In this document: in pieces, positions 26,700 through 36,183 of the stretch
How the letters are laid out: each line of letters opens with the position of its first letter
Numbering within the stretch: position 1 is the first letter of the stretch
Assembly (NCBI GenBank): GCA_947452295.1
Contig: CANGCK010000008.1
Coordinates: 1 to 64,000, forward strand
Reading direction: 5' to 3'
Source of the DNA: Sphingobacteriia bacterium
Lineage (GTDB): Bacteria > Bacteroidota > Bacteroidia > Chitinophagales > Chitinophagaceae
Length of the DNA stretch: 64,000 nucleotides
Translations under genes and position numbers: made by a program
The notes under the pieces: generated by a model
Seen by the model: the letters and a program-made list of their open reading frames with translations, nothing else
Database searches by the model: none
Told to the model about the DNA's origin: nothing

Positions 26700-27764
26700 A
26701 TGTCTCTTCTTTATAGTCCTTTACAACTTAAATCTATAGAATTAAAAAATAGGATTGTAATGTCTCCCATGTGTCAGTATTCTGCAACAGATGGTCTGGC
26801 AAACAATTGGCATCTTGTACATTATGGAACAAGAGCAGTTGGAGGAGCCGGTTTAATTATTGTTGAAGCTTGTGCAGTTTCACCCGAAGGAAGAATTACA
26901 TCTCACGATTTAGGTATATGGGATGACGAACATATTGCGCCTTTAAGTGCTATCACCAATTTTATAACACTACAAGGATCTGTTGCTGCTATACAATTAG
27001 CACATGCTGGTAGAAAAGCCAGTTGTTCTACTCCTTGGAATGGCGGTCACCAATTACCAGAAAATAGCACCGGATGGAAAACTGTTGCCCCAAGCTGTTT
27101 ACCCTTCAGAGATACCGATTGTATACCCCATGCCTTAAGTATTGAAGAAATTAAAATAATTGTTGATCATTTTAAATTTGCTGCACAAAGGGCATTAAAA
27201 GCTGGTTTTAAAATAATTGAAATTCATGCAGCACATGGATATTTAATACACCAGTTTTTGTCGCCCATTAGTAATCAAAGAACAGATGAATATGGCGGAA
27301 GTTTTATCAATAGAACTCGTTTTTTGTTAGAAGTGATTGACGCAATTAATACAGTTTGGCCAAATACATTACCTGTTTTTGTTAGAATATCTGCAACAGA
27401 ATGGATTGAAAATGGATGGGATATTAACGATTCTATTGCACTTGCTTTGCAATTAAAAAGTGTTGGAATAGAATTGATTGATTGCTCATCAGGTGGTAAT
27501 ATTGGAAATGCAAAAATTCCATTATCCCCTGGTTACCAAGTTCAACTATCTAAACAAATAAAAGAATCTAGTTCCATAAAAACTGGCACTGTTGGATTAA
27601 TTACTTCTGCGGAACATGCAGAAGTAATATTGCAAAATAATGAAGCGGATTTAATTTTATTTGGAAGAGAATTACTTCGTAATCCATATTTTGGATTAAC
27701 TGCCGCCAGTAATTTGGCGGAAAATAATGAATGGCCATTACAATACCAACGGGCTAAACAATAA
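26700..27764 (+). CDS. namA: Old Yellow Enzyme, YqjM-type NADH:flavin oxidoreductase
   Basis: 354-residue TIM-barrel FMN enzyme. NRIVMSPMCQYSA carries the cysteine near 25 that defines the YqjM/thermophilic-like OYE class. QLAHAGRKAS and EIHAAHGYLIHQFLSP are the substrate and FMN-binding segments, with FGRELLRNPYF at the C terminus. Reduces activated C=C bonds using NAD(P)H. It follows the glycohydrolase by 40 bases on the same strand and precedes the DUF2490 gene by 30, so the three may be transcribed together although functionally unrelated. Gene symbol by family resemblance only. Confidence 0.9.
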   Translation: MSLLYSPLQLKSIELKNRIVMSPMCQYSATDGLANNWHLVHYGTRAVGGAGLIIVEACAVSPEGRITSHDLGIWDDEHIAPLSAITNFITLQGSVAAIQLAHAGRKASCSTPWNGGHQLPENSTGWKTVAPSCLPFRDTDCIPHALSIEEIKIIVDHFKFAAQRALKAGFKIIEIHAAHGYLIHQFLSPISNQRTDEYGGSFINRTRFLLEVIDAINTVWPNTLPVFVRISATEWIENGWDINDSIALALQLKSVGIELIDCSSGGNIGNAKIPLSPGYQVQLSKQIKESSSIKTGTVGLITSAEHAEVILQNNEADLILFGRELLRNPYFGLTAASNLAENNEWPLQYQRAKQ

Positions 27765-27794
27765 ACATGTTTTTGATTTAATTATTTATTATAG

Positions 27795-28502
27795 ATGTCG
27801 CAATTTTTGAGTTGTAGTAAAATCGCTTTATTGTTTTTGATTTCAATATTTTTTAGAAATAATTTAATCGCACAAAATAATCAAACCGGCTCTTGGTTAA
27901 GTTTATTTAATCAAACAAGAATCAGCAATAAATGGAGTGCCGAACTGGAAGTTCAACTTTGGGATTTTGATATTGCAAAAAATGAAGAGCAGGTGTTTAT
28001 TAGATCAGGTATTAATTATCATGTTAATAATCAATTGATTATTAGTAGCGGATATGCGCATATCAATAATTTTTCATTTGAAAAGATTTATTTTTCGGGT
28101 ATACAAAGTGCTGAAAACAGATTTTGGCAACAATTACTAGTAAAACAAAATTTTGGAAGATTGTATTTAGATCATCGTTTTCGATTAGAGGAACGTTGGA
28201 TGAAAATTAAAAACGGTACAGATTACTTTAATCGATTACGATATTTTGTTAAACTTACTATTCCTATAAACCATCTAGTTATTACTAAAAATACTTTTTT
28301 TGTATCCGCATTTAATGAAGCATTTATCAATATTACAGACAAACAATTTGATAGAAATAGATTGTGTGGATCTTTAGGTTATCAATTTAATGCAACTACT
28401 GGTTTGCAACTTGGTTTTTTATCTCAAACAACTAATTTTTTTAGCAAAAATTATATTCAAGCATTGTTCACCTATAACTTAGATGTCAGGAAAAAAAGTT
28501 AG
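27795..28502 (+). CDS. DUF2490 family outer-membrane-type protein
   Basis: 235 residues with an N-terminal signal peptide (cleavage near LIAQ, about 28). The rest alternates hydrophobic and polar residues as in a barrel, with GSWLSLFNQTRISNKWSAELEVQL and YLDHRFRLEERWM fitting the DUF2490 pattern. The family is common in Bacteroidota, function unknown, and outer-membrane location is likely. It ends 38 bases before the decayed ROK/PMI remnant on the other strand. Confidence 0.75.
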   Translation: MSQFLSCSKIALLFLISIFFRNNLIAQNNQTGSWLSLFNQTRISNKWSAELEVQLWDFDIAKNEEQVFIRSGINYHVNNQLIISSGYAHINNFSFEKIYFSGIQSAENRFWQQLLVKQNFGRLYLDHRFRLEERWMKIKNGTDYFNRLRYFVKLTIPINHLVITKNTFFVSAFNEAFINITDKQFDRNRLCGSLGYQFNATTGLQLGFLSQTTNFFSKNYIQALFTYNLDVRKKS

Positions 28503-28540
28503 CTATTTAATATCCATCTCCTCTCCATTAAAATTAAATG

Positions 28541-28762
28541 CTATTTCATTTCTTTTAATGCTAATCTATAATCATCTCCATTTATCCATGTTATTTCATC
28601 GATACTTTGTTCATTAACAATAGCAGCTGATTTTTAAAATAACTGTTGTTTGTACTTATTCAAAACAGGCCAATTTACAAAATAATGTTGCTTATATTTT
28701 GGTGTTAAGTCAACAGAATTTGTTATGCAAAAATTACCAATAGTTGCTGCACGCATTTGCTA
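28541..28762 (-). pseudogene. Decayed continuation of the ROK/PMI reading frame
   Basis: Beyond the TAG that ends the ROK gene (28760-28762) the same frame reads on sensibly: QMRAATIGNF, then KYKQHYFVNWPVLNKYKQQL, a TAA, then SIDEITWINGDDYRLALKEM and another TAG near 28541. From memory of Bacteroidota class I mannose-6-phosphate isomerases, this follows the WEIQMRM...GYFVDW...HKKKL stretch of the intact family, so the segment is a remnant of a longer gene. The cupin-type isomerase domain that should follow is missing. Open 41-codon stretches are uncommon by chance in DNA this AT-rich. Confidence 0.65.
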
Positions 28763-30196
28763 TTGTATTTCATTTTTGGGAACATCAATGTAAATAATTG
28801 GTGCTTCTACATTTGCTAAAGAAGCTCCTGTACCATATATTATACATAAATTAAATGCTTTGTCGGGCTGTAAAGCAAGTATTTTTTCTTTGTCAAAATA
28901 ATCATCAATTGTTTCTACATAATTTTTGCCAAATTTCGGATCATCACCATTCAGCGATGCTGCCATCTGATTACGTAATTGTATTTCTTCTTTTAAACAA
29001 GAATCCATGCAATACCAATGCGTTTCAATACCCAACTCGTTAAAAGCTAATTCCAGTTTTTTTCTAACCTCCTCCCATAACACGCCAAAATATCCATCCA
29101 TTTTTACAATCGAATGACTGCTTATTTTTTTGGCAAGCGAAATAAATCCATTTTCAAGGATGCCTCCTTTAACCTTGTTTACAGGAAATATTGTATGCGA
29201 AACATTTGGAAGAGCTTCAAATGGAAATAATGATTGATTGTTTTTTTTTGCAAATGTTAACTGCTGGTCAAAAAATGAAGCGGAAAATTGATTGGTAGGA
29301 AAATTATTCGAATAGCTTTCTTCGTCTGCCATACAAGCCGCTCCTACCATAATCATATTTTCTGTTTCGCTAACAAAAACAACTTTCGTTTGAAGTCCAT
29401 TTTTTTGTAAGGTTTGATTTAATTGTGCAGAAAACAAGTTATTTGCTTTAGCAATATTGCCTCCAATGATTAATTGCTCACAGTTAAATTCTTTTAACCA
29501 AGGCATCATAAAATCGGTAAAATTATTACAGAATTTTGCAAACAATATTTCCGCTAATTCTGTATGATTCATTACTATGTCTTTAACAGAATCAAATGAC
29601 TGATTTTTACTGTTAATAGCTTCCTGAAGAAACCACCTGGTAGAAAAATATTCATCGGCAATACCCTTAGCAAATGGTATATAATAAAAGGCGCCTCCAT
29701 CTGGTATGCGCTCATCTGCATGAATCAAGTGCCCATTTTCCATAAAAGCCGATCCAAAACCTGTTCCCAATGTTATATAAATTGCTCTTTCATTTTTTAA
29801 TTGCAGGTTTTGATGACATCCTAGGGCAAAACAATGCGCATCGTTGGCAAAATATATAGAAAGATTCGGCCAAAGCTTTTGTTGCAAAGCAGCTTTTAAA
29901 TTTAGTCCAAACAAATTACTGAATTTACCACCTACACCATATATCTGACAAATACCATCTGCATAATTAAAGGGGCCAGGAAATGCTATTCCTATTGAAT
30001 CTAATTCACAATCATCTTGTTTGGCTTCATTTATGAATTGAGTAAATGATTGTACAAAAGAAGATGCTGATTGTTTACTATCTATGCCCTGTGTTGCAGA
30101 TGATATGATATTGGGAGTTTGTGCATCATACGCTATAACAGATGCCGAAAAATGTGAGCCTCCTACATCAATACCAATTCTATAATTTGAATTCAT
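28760..30196 (-). CDS. ROK-family kinase fused to truncated mannose-6-phosphate-isomerase-associated domain
   Basis: 478 residues. Residues 1 to about 290 are a ROK sugar kinase: RIGIDVGGSHF (ATP loop), ANDAHCFALG and TLGTGFGSAF with the catalytic Asp region. The zinc motif CxCGxxGCxE is not visible. Residues about 340-478 (DGYFGVLWEEVRKKL, DDYFDKEKI, IYGTGASLA) resemble the N-terminal part of the long Bacteroidota class I mannose-6-phosphate isomerase, cut by a TAG (see remnant). It overlaps the GntR gene by four bases, so the pair is coupled. The kinase part may still work on a hexose or amino sugar; the rest is probably degenerating. Confidence 0.78.
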   Translation of the reverse strand: MNSNYRIGIDVGGSHFSASVIAYDAQTPNIISSATQGIDSKQSASSFVQSFTQFINEAKQDDCELDSIGIAFPGPFNYADGICQIYGVGGKFSNLFGLNLKAALQQKLWPNLSIYFANDAHCFALGCHQNLQLKNERAIYITLGTGFGSAFMENGHLIHADERIPDGGAFYYIPFAKGIADEYFSTRWFLQEAINSKNQSFDSVKDIVMNHTELAEILFAKFCNNFTDFMMPWLKEFNCEQLIIGGNIAKANNLFSAQLNQTLQKNGLQTKVVFVSETENMIMVGAACMADEESYSNNFPTNQFSASFFDQQLTFAKKNNQSLFPFEALPNVSHTIFPVNKVKGGILENGFISLAKKISSHSIVKMDGYFGVLWEEVRKKLELAFNELGIETHWYCMDSCLKEEIQLRNQMAASLNGDDPKFGKNYVETIDDYFDKEKILALQPDKAFNLCIIYGTGASLANVEAPIIYIDVPKNEIQ

Positions 30197-30981
30197 TTTA
30201 TGGGTCGTTTTATTTCTACACTATAACTAAAAAAATCGCTTCGATAATAACAGATATTAAACTCTATTGGTTTTCTTCCCGAATCGAGTACTGTTCTTCT
30301 TCGCTCTAGAACAGCTTTACCAGATTGTATTTTTAAATAGTCTGCAATTTTTTTATTGGCTTCTATAGCCCTGATTTCTTCTTGAGAATACAATGGAACA
30401 ATATGAAAATGTTCATCGAGCATTTCATACAAGGGCTGATCAAATTTTTCTTTTCCTGTTAATCCGATACGCGGATGAAAATATGACTCGAAATATACCA
30501 TCGGAATTTTTCTTGTACTTCTAATTCTTTTTAAACATACCAATTTTGTACCCTTTATAATTCCCAGCTTGTTAGCAATTTCATCATCCGCTTTTATCAA
30601 TGAAACTATTTGCAATAAATTTTTAAAAGGAATACCTTTGTCTTCCATTTTATGGGTAAAACTCATCCAATTAGAAAGATTTGTAGTAATTTTTCTTTTG
30701 GTAACCCTTGTACCTTGTCTTTTCTTTCTTTCTAATAATCCATCTCTAACCAAATTGGCAATTGCTTGTCGCAGTGTATTTCTAGATATACCCCATCTTT
30801 TTGCTAATGCTGTTTCCTTTGGAAATAAATCTCCTTCATTAAACTTTTTATCTGTTATCAGTTTTCTCAATTGATATTCAGCTTGTTGATGAAGCAAGGT
30901 TGCACTATCATGGTCTAGTAGTGGAATATTTTTTATATGTTCATACATATTCAAGTTAGGAAGAATTTTAATCACTCCCAT
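30193..30981 (-). CDS. GntR family regulator with UTRA (HutC-type) domain
   Basis: 262 residues from the ATG at 30981 (an ATG at 30948 is possible). The winged helix covers about 28-95: LHQQAEYQLRKLI, LFPKETALAKRWGISRNTLRQAIANLVRDG is the recognition region. The rest is a UTRA effector-binding domain (IVSLIKADDEIA, VYFESYFHPR, VLERRRTV, YYRSDFFSYSVE). HutC-type members bind a phosphosugar or amino acid ligand. It overlaps the ROK gene, so it likely regulates a sugar utilisation locus, now partly decayed. Confidence 0.9.
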   Translation of the reverse strand: MGVIKILPNLNMYEHIKNIPLLDHDSATLLHQQAEYQLRKLITDKKFNEGDLFPKETALAKRWGISRNTLRQAIANLVRDGLLERKKRQGTRVTKRKITTNLSNWMSFTHKMEDKGIPFKNLLQIVSLIKADDEIANKLGIIKGTKLVCLKRIRSTRKIPMVYFESYFHPRIGLTGKEKFDQPLYEMLDEHFHIVPLYSQEEIRAIEANKKIADYLKIQSGKAVLERRRTVLDSGRKPIEFNICYYRSDFFSYSVEIKRPIK

Positions 30982-31076
30982 TTTATATATGAATTTTTAT
31001 TTTCAACAGTGTCTAATGATAACAAGCTAGCGTATTATTTTACATATATTATTTTTTTTCAATATGACTAATTAAG

Positions 31077-31910
31077 CTATTCTTTAAAATCGGCACCTTC
31101 ACTAACTTCTGCCCAAGTATCAAAATCATTCTTCAATTCTGCTAATTTCAGTCGGGCTCCTTTTAATGCAGCAGCTCCCAACAATAAGCGCAATGGCGGG
31201 TTTTCTGATTCTACTACCTGAATCATTGCTTCTGCGGCTTTTACCGGATCACCTGGCTGATTGCCACTATATCCTCTTATATCGCCCATATTTTTCCATG
31301 CGGTACTTGCGTAATCCTCAATTTTAATTGCGGTATTCTTGGCAGACCTGCCGGCCCAATCTGTTCTAAATCCGCTGGGAGCAATAATCGTAACTTTAAT
31401 ACCCAAAGGATTTACCTCTTTGTACAATGCTTCACTTAACCCATCTACCGCATATTTGGTAGCATTGTAAAAACCTACTCCAGGAAAAGACCTTAGCCCA
31501 CCTATTGATGCAATATTTAAAATATGACCACTTTTCTGATTGCGCATGTATGGCAATACTTCTTGTGTCATTCGCGATAAACCAAATACATTAATCTCAA
31601 ACATCTTTCTAATTTCTTCCTCCTCACTCTCCTCTACAGCAGCAAAATACCCTATACCAGCATTATTTACCAAAACATCTATAGTACCAAATTTTGCCAC
31701 TGCCTCTTTTACCGCTTGCTTAATTTGGTGATGTACTGTTACATCTAATGCTATAGCAATAGCCGTTTCAGGATATCCTGCAACAATATCTTCAACATCC
31801 GAAATTTTACGAGCAGTAACCACTACCCTATATTTTTTAGCAAGCAAAGCTGTTGCTAATGCTCTGCCAAAACCTGTTGAACAACCAGTAATAAACCAAA
31901 CTTTTTTCAT
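31077..31910 (-). CDS. Short-chain dehydrogenase/reductase
   Basis: 277-residue classical SDR. Nucleotide loop TGCSTGFGRA (about 8-17), NNAG (about 85-88), catalytic Ser in NIASIGG, and YNATKYA with Tyr and Lys of the YxxxK site. The TGCSTGFGRALA variant and long substrate loop resemble oxidoreductases annotated as retinol/estradiol-dehydrogenase-like (SDR family). Substrate unknown. It is divergent from the AraC-type regulator across about 310 bases. Confidence 0.92.
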   Translation of the reverse strand: MKKVWFITGCSTGFGRALATALLAKKYRVVVTARKISDVEDIVAGYPETAIAIALDVTVHHQIKQAVKEAVAKFGTIDVLVNNAGIGYFAAVEESEEEEIRKMFEINVFGLSRMTQEVLPYMRNQKSGHILNIASIGGLRSFPGVGFYNATKYAVDGLSEALYKEVNPLGIKVTIIAPSGFRTDWAGRSAKNTAIKIEDYASTAWKNMGDIRGYSGNQPGDPVKAAEAMIQVVESENPPLRLLLGAAALKGARLKLAELKNDFDTWAEVSEGADFKE

Positions 31911-32181
31911 ATTTATAATTTTACAACCTTAATGGCATTAATAACATTCAAATGGAAACATTGTTATTTAAAACGAAAAATTTCAATGAATTTCAAGAAT
32001 AGTTAATTAAGTATTAAAAATATTTCAAATGAACCTATAAAAATTTAATTTGTAGTTTATTTATATGTATATATTCCTGTTATTAAAGCATTTGTGAATT
32101 ATTGTACTTGTTTTTCCCTTAAAATCAAATTAATCAGCAATTTATAGACTTTATTCTATGCATAGATGATTTTATTGCTAT

Positions 32182-32189
32182 TACCTTTG
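32182..32189 (+). promoter_or_regulatory. Putative -7 box (TACCTTTG) for the AraC-type regulator
   Basis: Exact TAnnTTTG match that ends 30 bases before the ATG at 32220. Because it lies inside the ORF extension that begins at 32166, it favours 32220 as the true start. No well-spaced TTG upstream. Confidence 0.35.
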
Positions 32190-32219
32190 TTCACTTTATC
32201 ATCAAGCAGATTGCTTACT

Positions 32220-33398
32220 ATGATTAACCAATTTTACTTGTCTACCGCCGGATTTTGTATTTGCTTACTTCTATTGGTAAATATTAAAAAAAACACCAAC
32301 AAGGTTAATATATTTCTGATTTTGTTTTTACTCTTGATTAATGTTTTTAATTTTCTCATTTATGCAACAATGTTTACAAATAACAAATATTTGGTTGCAT
32401 TTGCTTCAATTCATTTTTCGCCATTAGTAGTACTTACAGGACCAATGCTTTTCTTTTATGTAAGGGGTTTATTCAATGACGATGCAAAACTTACCAAAAA
32501 AGATGCACTGCATTTTATTCCTACAATATTATATTTCATCAACAACTTCAACTACTATCTATTCCCAATTGAAAAAAAATTAGCCTTTGCAGAAAAAATT
32601 ATTCTAGATAGATCTATGTTGCTTTATTTCGAACCGGTTCTTTTTTCAGGATATATTGCTCAACTGTTTCGATCTATAAGTGCCATAACCTACATAGGTA
32701 TTTGTGTAATGGTGATTTATAAAAATGCTAAAAAACATTACGAAAATAAAAATCAGTTTTCACTTATTTTAAGATGGCTATTTGTTTTGTTGGTATTTAA
32801 TTTGATAATGAACATTGGTGTATTGTATAATGTAGCAAGGCTTTTACTTTCATGGAACTTCCACGCATCTATTACAATTACTCCTTGGGTTACTTATTTC
32901 ATTACATTACTTTCTTTAATAGTGATGAATTTAGGCATTTTTTTCTTTCCCAATATCTTATACGGTTTGCCCAAATTGTATGATAGTTTGCCTAATAAAT
33001 CTTCAATACCAGATGTTACTAATAGCAATTCTGGTATTGAAACGGATTTGCATTCTTCAGATAAATATTACAGCATACAAGCTCAACTTGATGAATATTT
33101 TTCTGCAAAACCTTATTTACATGATGGTTTTTCATTGCAAGTTATGTCTAAAGAAATGGGTATTCCACAACATCATTTAAGTTTTTATTTTACTGAAGAA
33201 TTAAATACAAGTTTTAATGATTGGAAAATTAACTTCCAAATTAACCACATACTTGATTTAACTAATAAAAGTATTGAGCACAATCAAAAAGAAAATTTCA
33301 ATTCAAAACAATATTATTTTATAAATAATCCGGCATTTGTACAAGCGTTTAAACTTAAAACCGGCAAATGTATTGCCGAATATTTACAAACCAATTAA
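32220..33398 (+). CDS. Membrane-anchored AraC-type regulator
   Basis: About 392 residues from the ATG at 32220; the ATG at 32166 would add 18 mainly hydrophobic residues. Six to seven predicted hydrophobic helices span roughly residues 5-245, then a linker and a C-terminal AraC-like helix-turn-helix (FSLQVMSKEMGIPQHHLSFYF, FNDWKINFQI, NNPAFVQAFKLKTG). This layout (7TM-like sensor plus AraC domain) is common in Bacteroidota. The second HTH repeat ends in a normal FxxxFKxxxG-type pattern, suggesting DNA binding. Ligand unknown. Divergent from the SDR gene, a possible target (inference). Confidence 0.82.
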   Translation: MINQFYLSTAGFCICLLLLVNIKKNTNKVNIFLILFLLLINVFNFLIYATMFTNNKYLVAFASIHFSPLVVLTGPMLFFYVRGLFNDDAKLTKKDALHFIPTILYFINNFNYYLFPIEKKLAFAEKIILDRSMLLYFEPVLFSGYIAQLFRSISAITYIGICVMVIYKNAKKHYENKNQFSLILRWLFVLLVFNLIMNIGVLYNVARLLLSWNFHASITITPWVTYFITLLSLIVMNLGIFFFPNILYGLPKLYDSLPNKSSIPDVTNSNSGIETDLHSSDKYYSIQAQLDEYFSAKPYLHDGFSLQVMSKEMGIPQHHLSFYFTEELNTSFNDWKINFQINHILDLTNKSIEHNQKENFNSKQYYFINNPAFVQAFKLKTGKCIAEYLQTN

Positions 33399-33697
33399 AA
33401 TTGATAAATAACCGCTTGATAAGGTTTTAATTGAATTCTTGATTGGACTTTATTTATTTCCCTCTTTTTACATCAATTCTAAGAAATGGATTTGTTACAT
33501 GATATTTTGAAGTAGTGCATGTCTTTTTTTAACTACCATTATCAAAAATCCCATTTAACATTAAATTTGCTAAATTCGTTCATCTTACACACATGCAGCT
33601 AATTTGTATTTATTTTATAACAAATTAATAAATTGCATGTATAACAGACTTTATTACAAGTAAATAACAGATTGCAATATTCAATTAATAATTACAG
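33399..33697. other. 299-base intergenic region
   Basis: AT-rich gap before the GT-C gene. It contains one TAnnTTTG match (TAAATTTG, 33562-33569), about 130 bases before the ATG at 33698, without a spaced TTG. No ORF, RNA gene or convincing hairpin recognised. Confidence 0.4.
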
Positions 33698-35170
33698 ATG
33701 AAAAAAATTACACCAGCTAATCTATTGAACAATCCTTACTTTATTTTACTATTCTCCTTAGTAGTGTATTTAATTAATTTTTCTCATCCTTTCATGAGCA
33801 ATGATGAAGGCATTTGGAGTTATATTGGAAGAGTATGGAATAGAAATAATATTTTACCCTATACTGGCGCTATAGAAAACAAAACACCTGGTATTTTTGA
33901 ATTGTACTGTCTGTCAGATATGCTCTTTGGCACAAATGTTTTTTTTGTTAGAACACTTGGTTTATTAAGTATACTATTTTCTTCCTTGCTCCTTTATCAT
34001 ATAGGGGCAAAATTGCAGGACAAACTTTGTGGAATACTAAGTATGTTGTTATTTAATCTTACCATGAATTGGGATTTGTTGGATGGATCATATTTTGCGC
34101 ATACAGAAAATTTTATGATCTTATTTATTCTTTTATCGCTTTTTTTTCTGTTGAAAATAAATAATAAAACACACCAGATATTTTGGATTTTCCTGTCTGG
34201 TTTTTCAATAGGATTCGCTATGGCGTTCAAACAAATTGCAGTTACTTCGGCAGCTGGTTTTGTTCTTTTTGGAATGTTATACTATACCAATAAATTCAAA
34301 ATCAAACAATTACTAGTTGCACTTTCTGTTTTTACAGGTGGTTTGCTTTTAGCATCCTTAATAAGTGTTGTGCCGATTTTAATTAGTGGTGTTTCTTTTT
34401 CAAGCTATTTTGAAGGTGCGTGGAAAATTCTTTTAAATAGTGGCTCCAGCAATACTTCTTTGAGAGGCAGATATGTTCATTTCATGGAAATCTGGACTGA
34501 ATCCAGATTAACTGTTTTTTATCCACTTTTTTTGTTGATGCTTTTCAAAAAAAAATCTGGTGAATCTATCTATATCGTCGGATTATTGATTTGGATGGGT
34601 TTGGAATTTTTAGCAACCAACTCATCCGGTAATTACTTTGGTCATCAATTAAAACAATTTATTGCACCTTTAGTATTAATTATATCTATTACAATAAGTA
34701 AGATGATTAATAATAACAATAATTCAAGTATGATAGTAAAACATAGTTTTTTTGCTATCGGTTGCTGTATATTGTTAACCTTTCCTTACAAAGAAACCAT
34801 TCAAAGTATATACTTAATTGCCACGAATAAAAAACTGAATTATTATCATTCCGAAACAGGTGTTTTTTTAAAAAATAATACACAACAAAATGATTATGTT
34901 TTTTATATTGGAACAAAATACAATCAATTACTTTCAACCTCCCAACGATTGTCTGCTAGCAAATACATTAATAGTTATTTTGTAACTTCTGAAGATGCCA
35001 GAAATTGTGTGTTAAACGATTTAATAAATAAAACGCCCGGTTTTATAATTGCTGAAAATAGTTTCGATCGGAAATTAGTGTATGGAGATAAGATTGATAA
35101 CTTCATTTTAACTCATTACGTTTTGTTTCAAACAATTGATGATATCACTCTATTCAAGAAAGTAAACTAA
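33698..35170 (+). CDS. GT-C family membrane glycosyltransferase (PMT/ArnT-like)
   Basis: 490 residues with about ten hydrophobic helices. After the first helix the periplasmic loop carries SNDEGIWSYIGRVW and the next loop ENKTPGIFELY, matching the DEG...KPPG arrangement of GT-39/ArnT-like GT-C enzymes, where the acidic residue (DE) is catalytic. A C-terminal soluble part follows (about 390-490). It uses a polyprenyl-phosphate sugar donor on the periplasmic side; acceptor unknown. It precedes the PIG-L-like/GT4 pair by about 215 bases on the same strand, suggesting a small glycan locus. Confidence 0.82.
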   Translation: MKKITPANLLNNPYFILLFSLVVYLINFSHPFMSNDEGIWSYIGRVWNRNNILPYTGAIENKTPGIFELYCLSDMLFGTNVFFVRTLGLLSILFSSLLLYHIGAKLQDKLCGILSMLLFNLTMNWDLLDGSYFAHTENFMILFILLSLFFLLKINNKTHQIFWIFLSGFSIGFAMAFKQIAVTSAAGFVLFGMLYYTNKFKIKQLLVALSVFTGGLLLASLISVVPILISGVSFSSYFEGAWKILLNSGSSNTSLRGRYVHFMEIWTESRLTVFYPLFLLMLFKKKSGESIYIVGLLIWMGLEFLATNSSGNYFGHQLKQFIAPLVLIISITISKMINNNNNSSMIVKHSFFAIGCCILLTFPYKETIQSIYLIATNKKLNYYHSETGVFLKNNTQQNDYVFYIGTKYNQLLSTSQRLSASKYINSYFVTSEDARNCVLNDLINKTPGFIIAENSFDRKLVYGDKIDNFILTHYVLFQTIDDITLFKKVN

Positions 35171-35359
35171 TCATTTGGTATATTTTTGATTGATGTTTTT
35201 TGGGTTTGAGTAATTATAAGGTGTTTTTAATCGGCCGTTCTTAATTAGATTGTAATTTAGTTTTACATTCAGCGAAAGCTAATTGTAGGAAATAATCTCC
35301 TATTTATTATATACGAGCCTTTTTTATGCTAACTCAATAGTATGTATGCTTTGGGGATT

Positions 35360-35394
35360 ATGATACAATATGCTTTTGTTGCATAATGTATCAT
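35360..35394 (+). promoter_or_regulatory. Hairpin overlapping the start of the PIG-L-like gene
   Basis: 14-base arms (35360-35373 and 35381-35394) pair with a single A-A mismatch around a seven-base T-rich loop. The possible start ATG at 35386 lies within the right arm; the next in-frame ATG at 35398 lies four bases after it. It could mask the initiation region or act as a leader element in the 215-base untranslated region. No known riboswitch class recognised. Confidence 0.35.
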
Positions 35395-36183
35395 CCTATG
35401 TTCAAACCATTCAACAACAAATCAACCAAAGCTGCAGTAATTATAGGTCATCCCGGACATGAATTACGGATTTATAAATTCCTTAAAGAATTTACTCCAG
35501 ATGTATTCATTATTACCGATGGCTCAGGGGCAAACAATTCGTCTAGAATTGATAACAGTATTCGTTTGATTAATGCACTAGGGGCTAAATACATTGATAC
35601 CATACAGCCAATTCCCGACACTTTATTATATGAGTATATAATTCAACATAACTTTACCGCTATCGTTGCATTACAAAAAAGTATCAAAGCTTTAATAATT
35701 CAAAACAATTATAATTTAATTGTTGGAGATTCACTAGAAGGTTTTAATCCCACGCACGACTTATGTAGATACCTAATTAATGGAATTGTTAAAGAAATTA
35801 ATTCAGATGAAGCCAACGAACTTGTTTTCAATTATTCGTTCGATTTAGACGCAGCCCCCAATAAAATCATCAACAATCATCACAACAATGATTTTTATTT
35901 ATTACTGTCTGATAAAGAACTCGATGATAAAATAACTGCTGGCCTTAATTATACTGAATTGAAATATGAAATTGAAAAGGCCTTGAATCTTTTTGGTAAA
36001 AAGGCATTTAATAAAGAAATATTTTGGTGGGTTGAGAACGATCATTCGATTAAAAACTGGAATGAATGCGCTCCGCTGTATGAAAAATATGGTAAAGAAC
36101 GGGTGGGCAATGGAATTTATTCGGAAGTAATTGAGTTTGAAAAAAACATGAAGCCTCTCGCAAATTTATTGCTTAATTTATGA
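35386..36183 (+). CDS. PIG-L-like deacetylase-family protein (variant motif)
   Basis: About 265 residues (ATG 35386) or 261 (ATG 35398). The start of the fold, GHPGHELRIYKFL, sits where PIG-L/MshB zinc deacetylases have HPDDE, and the later DSLEGFNPTHDLCRYL corresponds to the HxDH zinc segment. Both histidines remain, but the Asp ligand of the first motif is replaced (GH). The IITDGSGAN strand also fits. It may deacetylate an N-acetyl sugar, or have lost the classical zinc site. The gene overlaps the following GT4 by four bases, so the two proteins probably act in one pathway. Confidence 0.6.
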   Translation: MYHPMFKPFNNKSTKAAVIIGHPGHELRIYKFLKEFTPDVFIITDGSGANNSSRIDNSIRLINALGAKYIDTIQPIPDTLLYEYIIQHNFTAIVALQKSIKALIIQNNYNLIVGDSLEGFNPTHDLCRYLINGIVKEINSDEANELVFNYSFDLDAAPNKIINNHHNNDFYLLLSDKELDDKITAGLNYTELKYEIEKALNLFGKKAFNKEIFWWVENDHSIKNWNECAPLYEKYGKERVGNGIYSEVIEFEKNMKPLANLLLNL

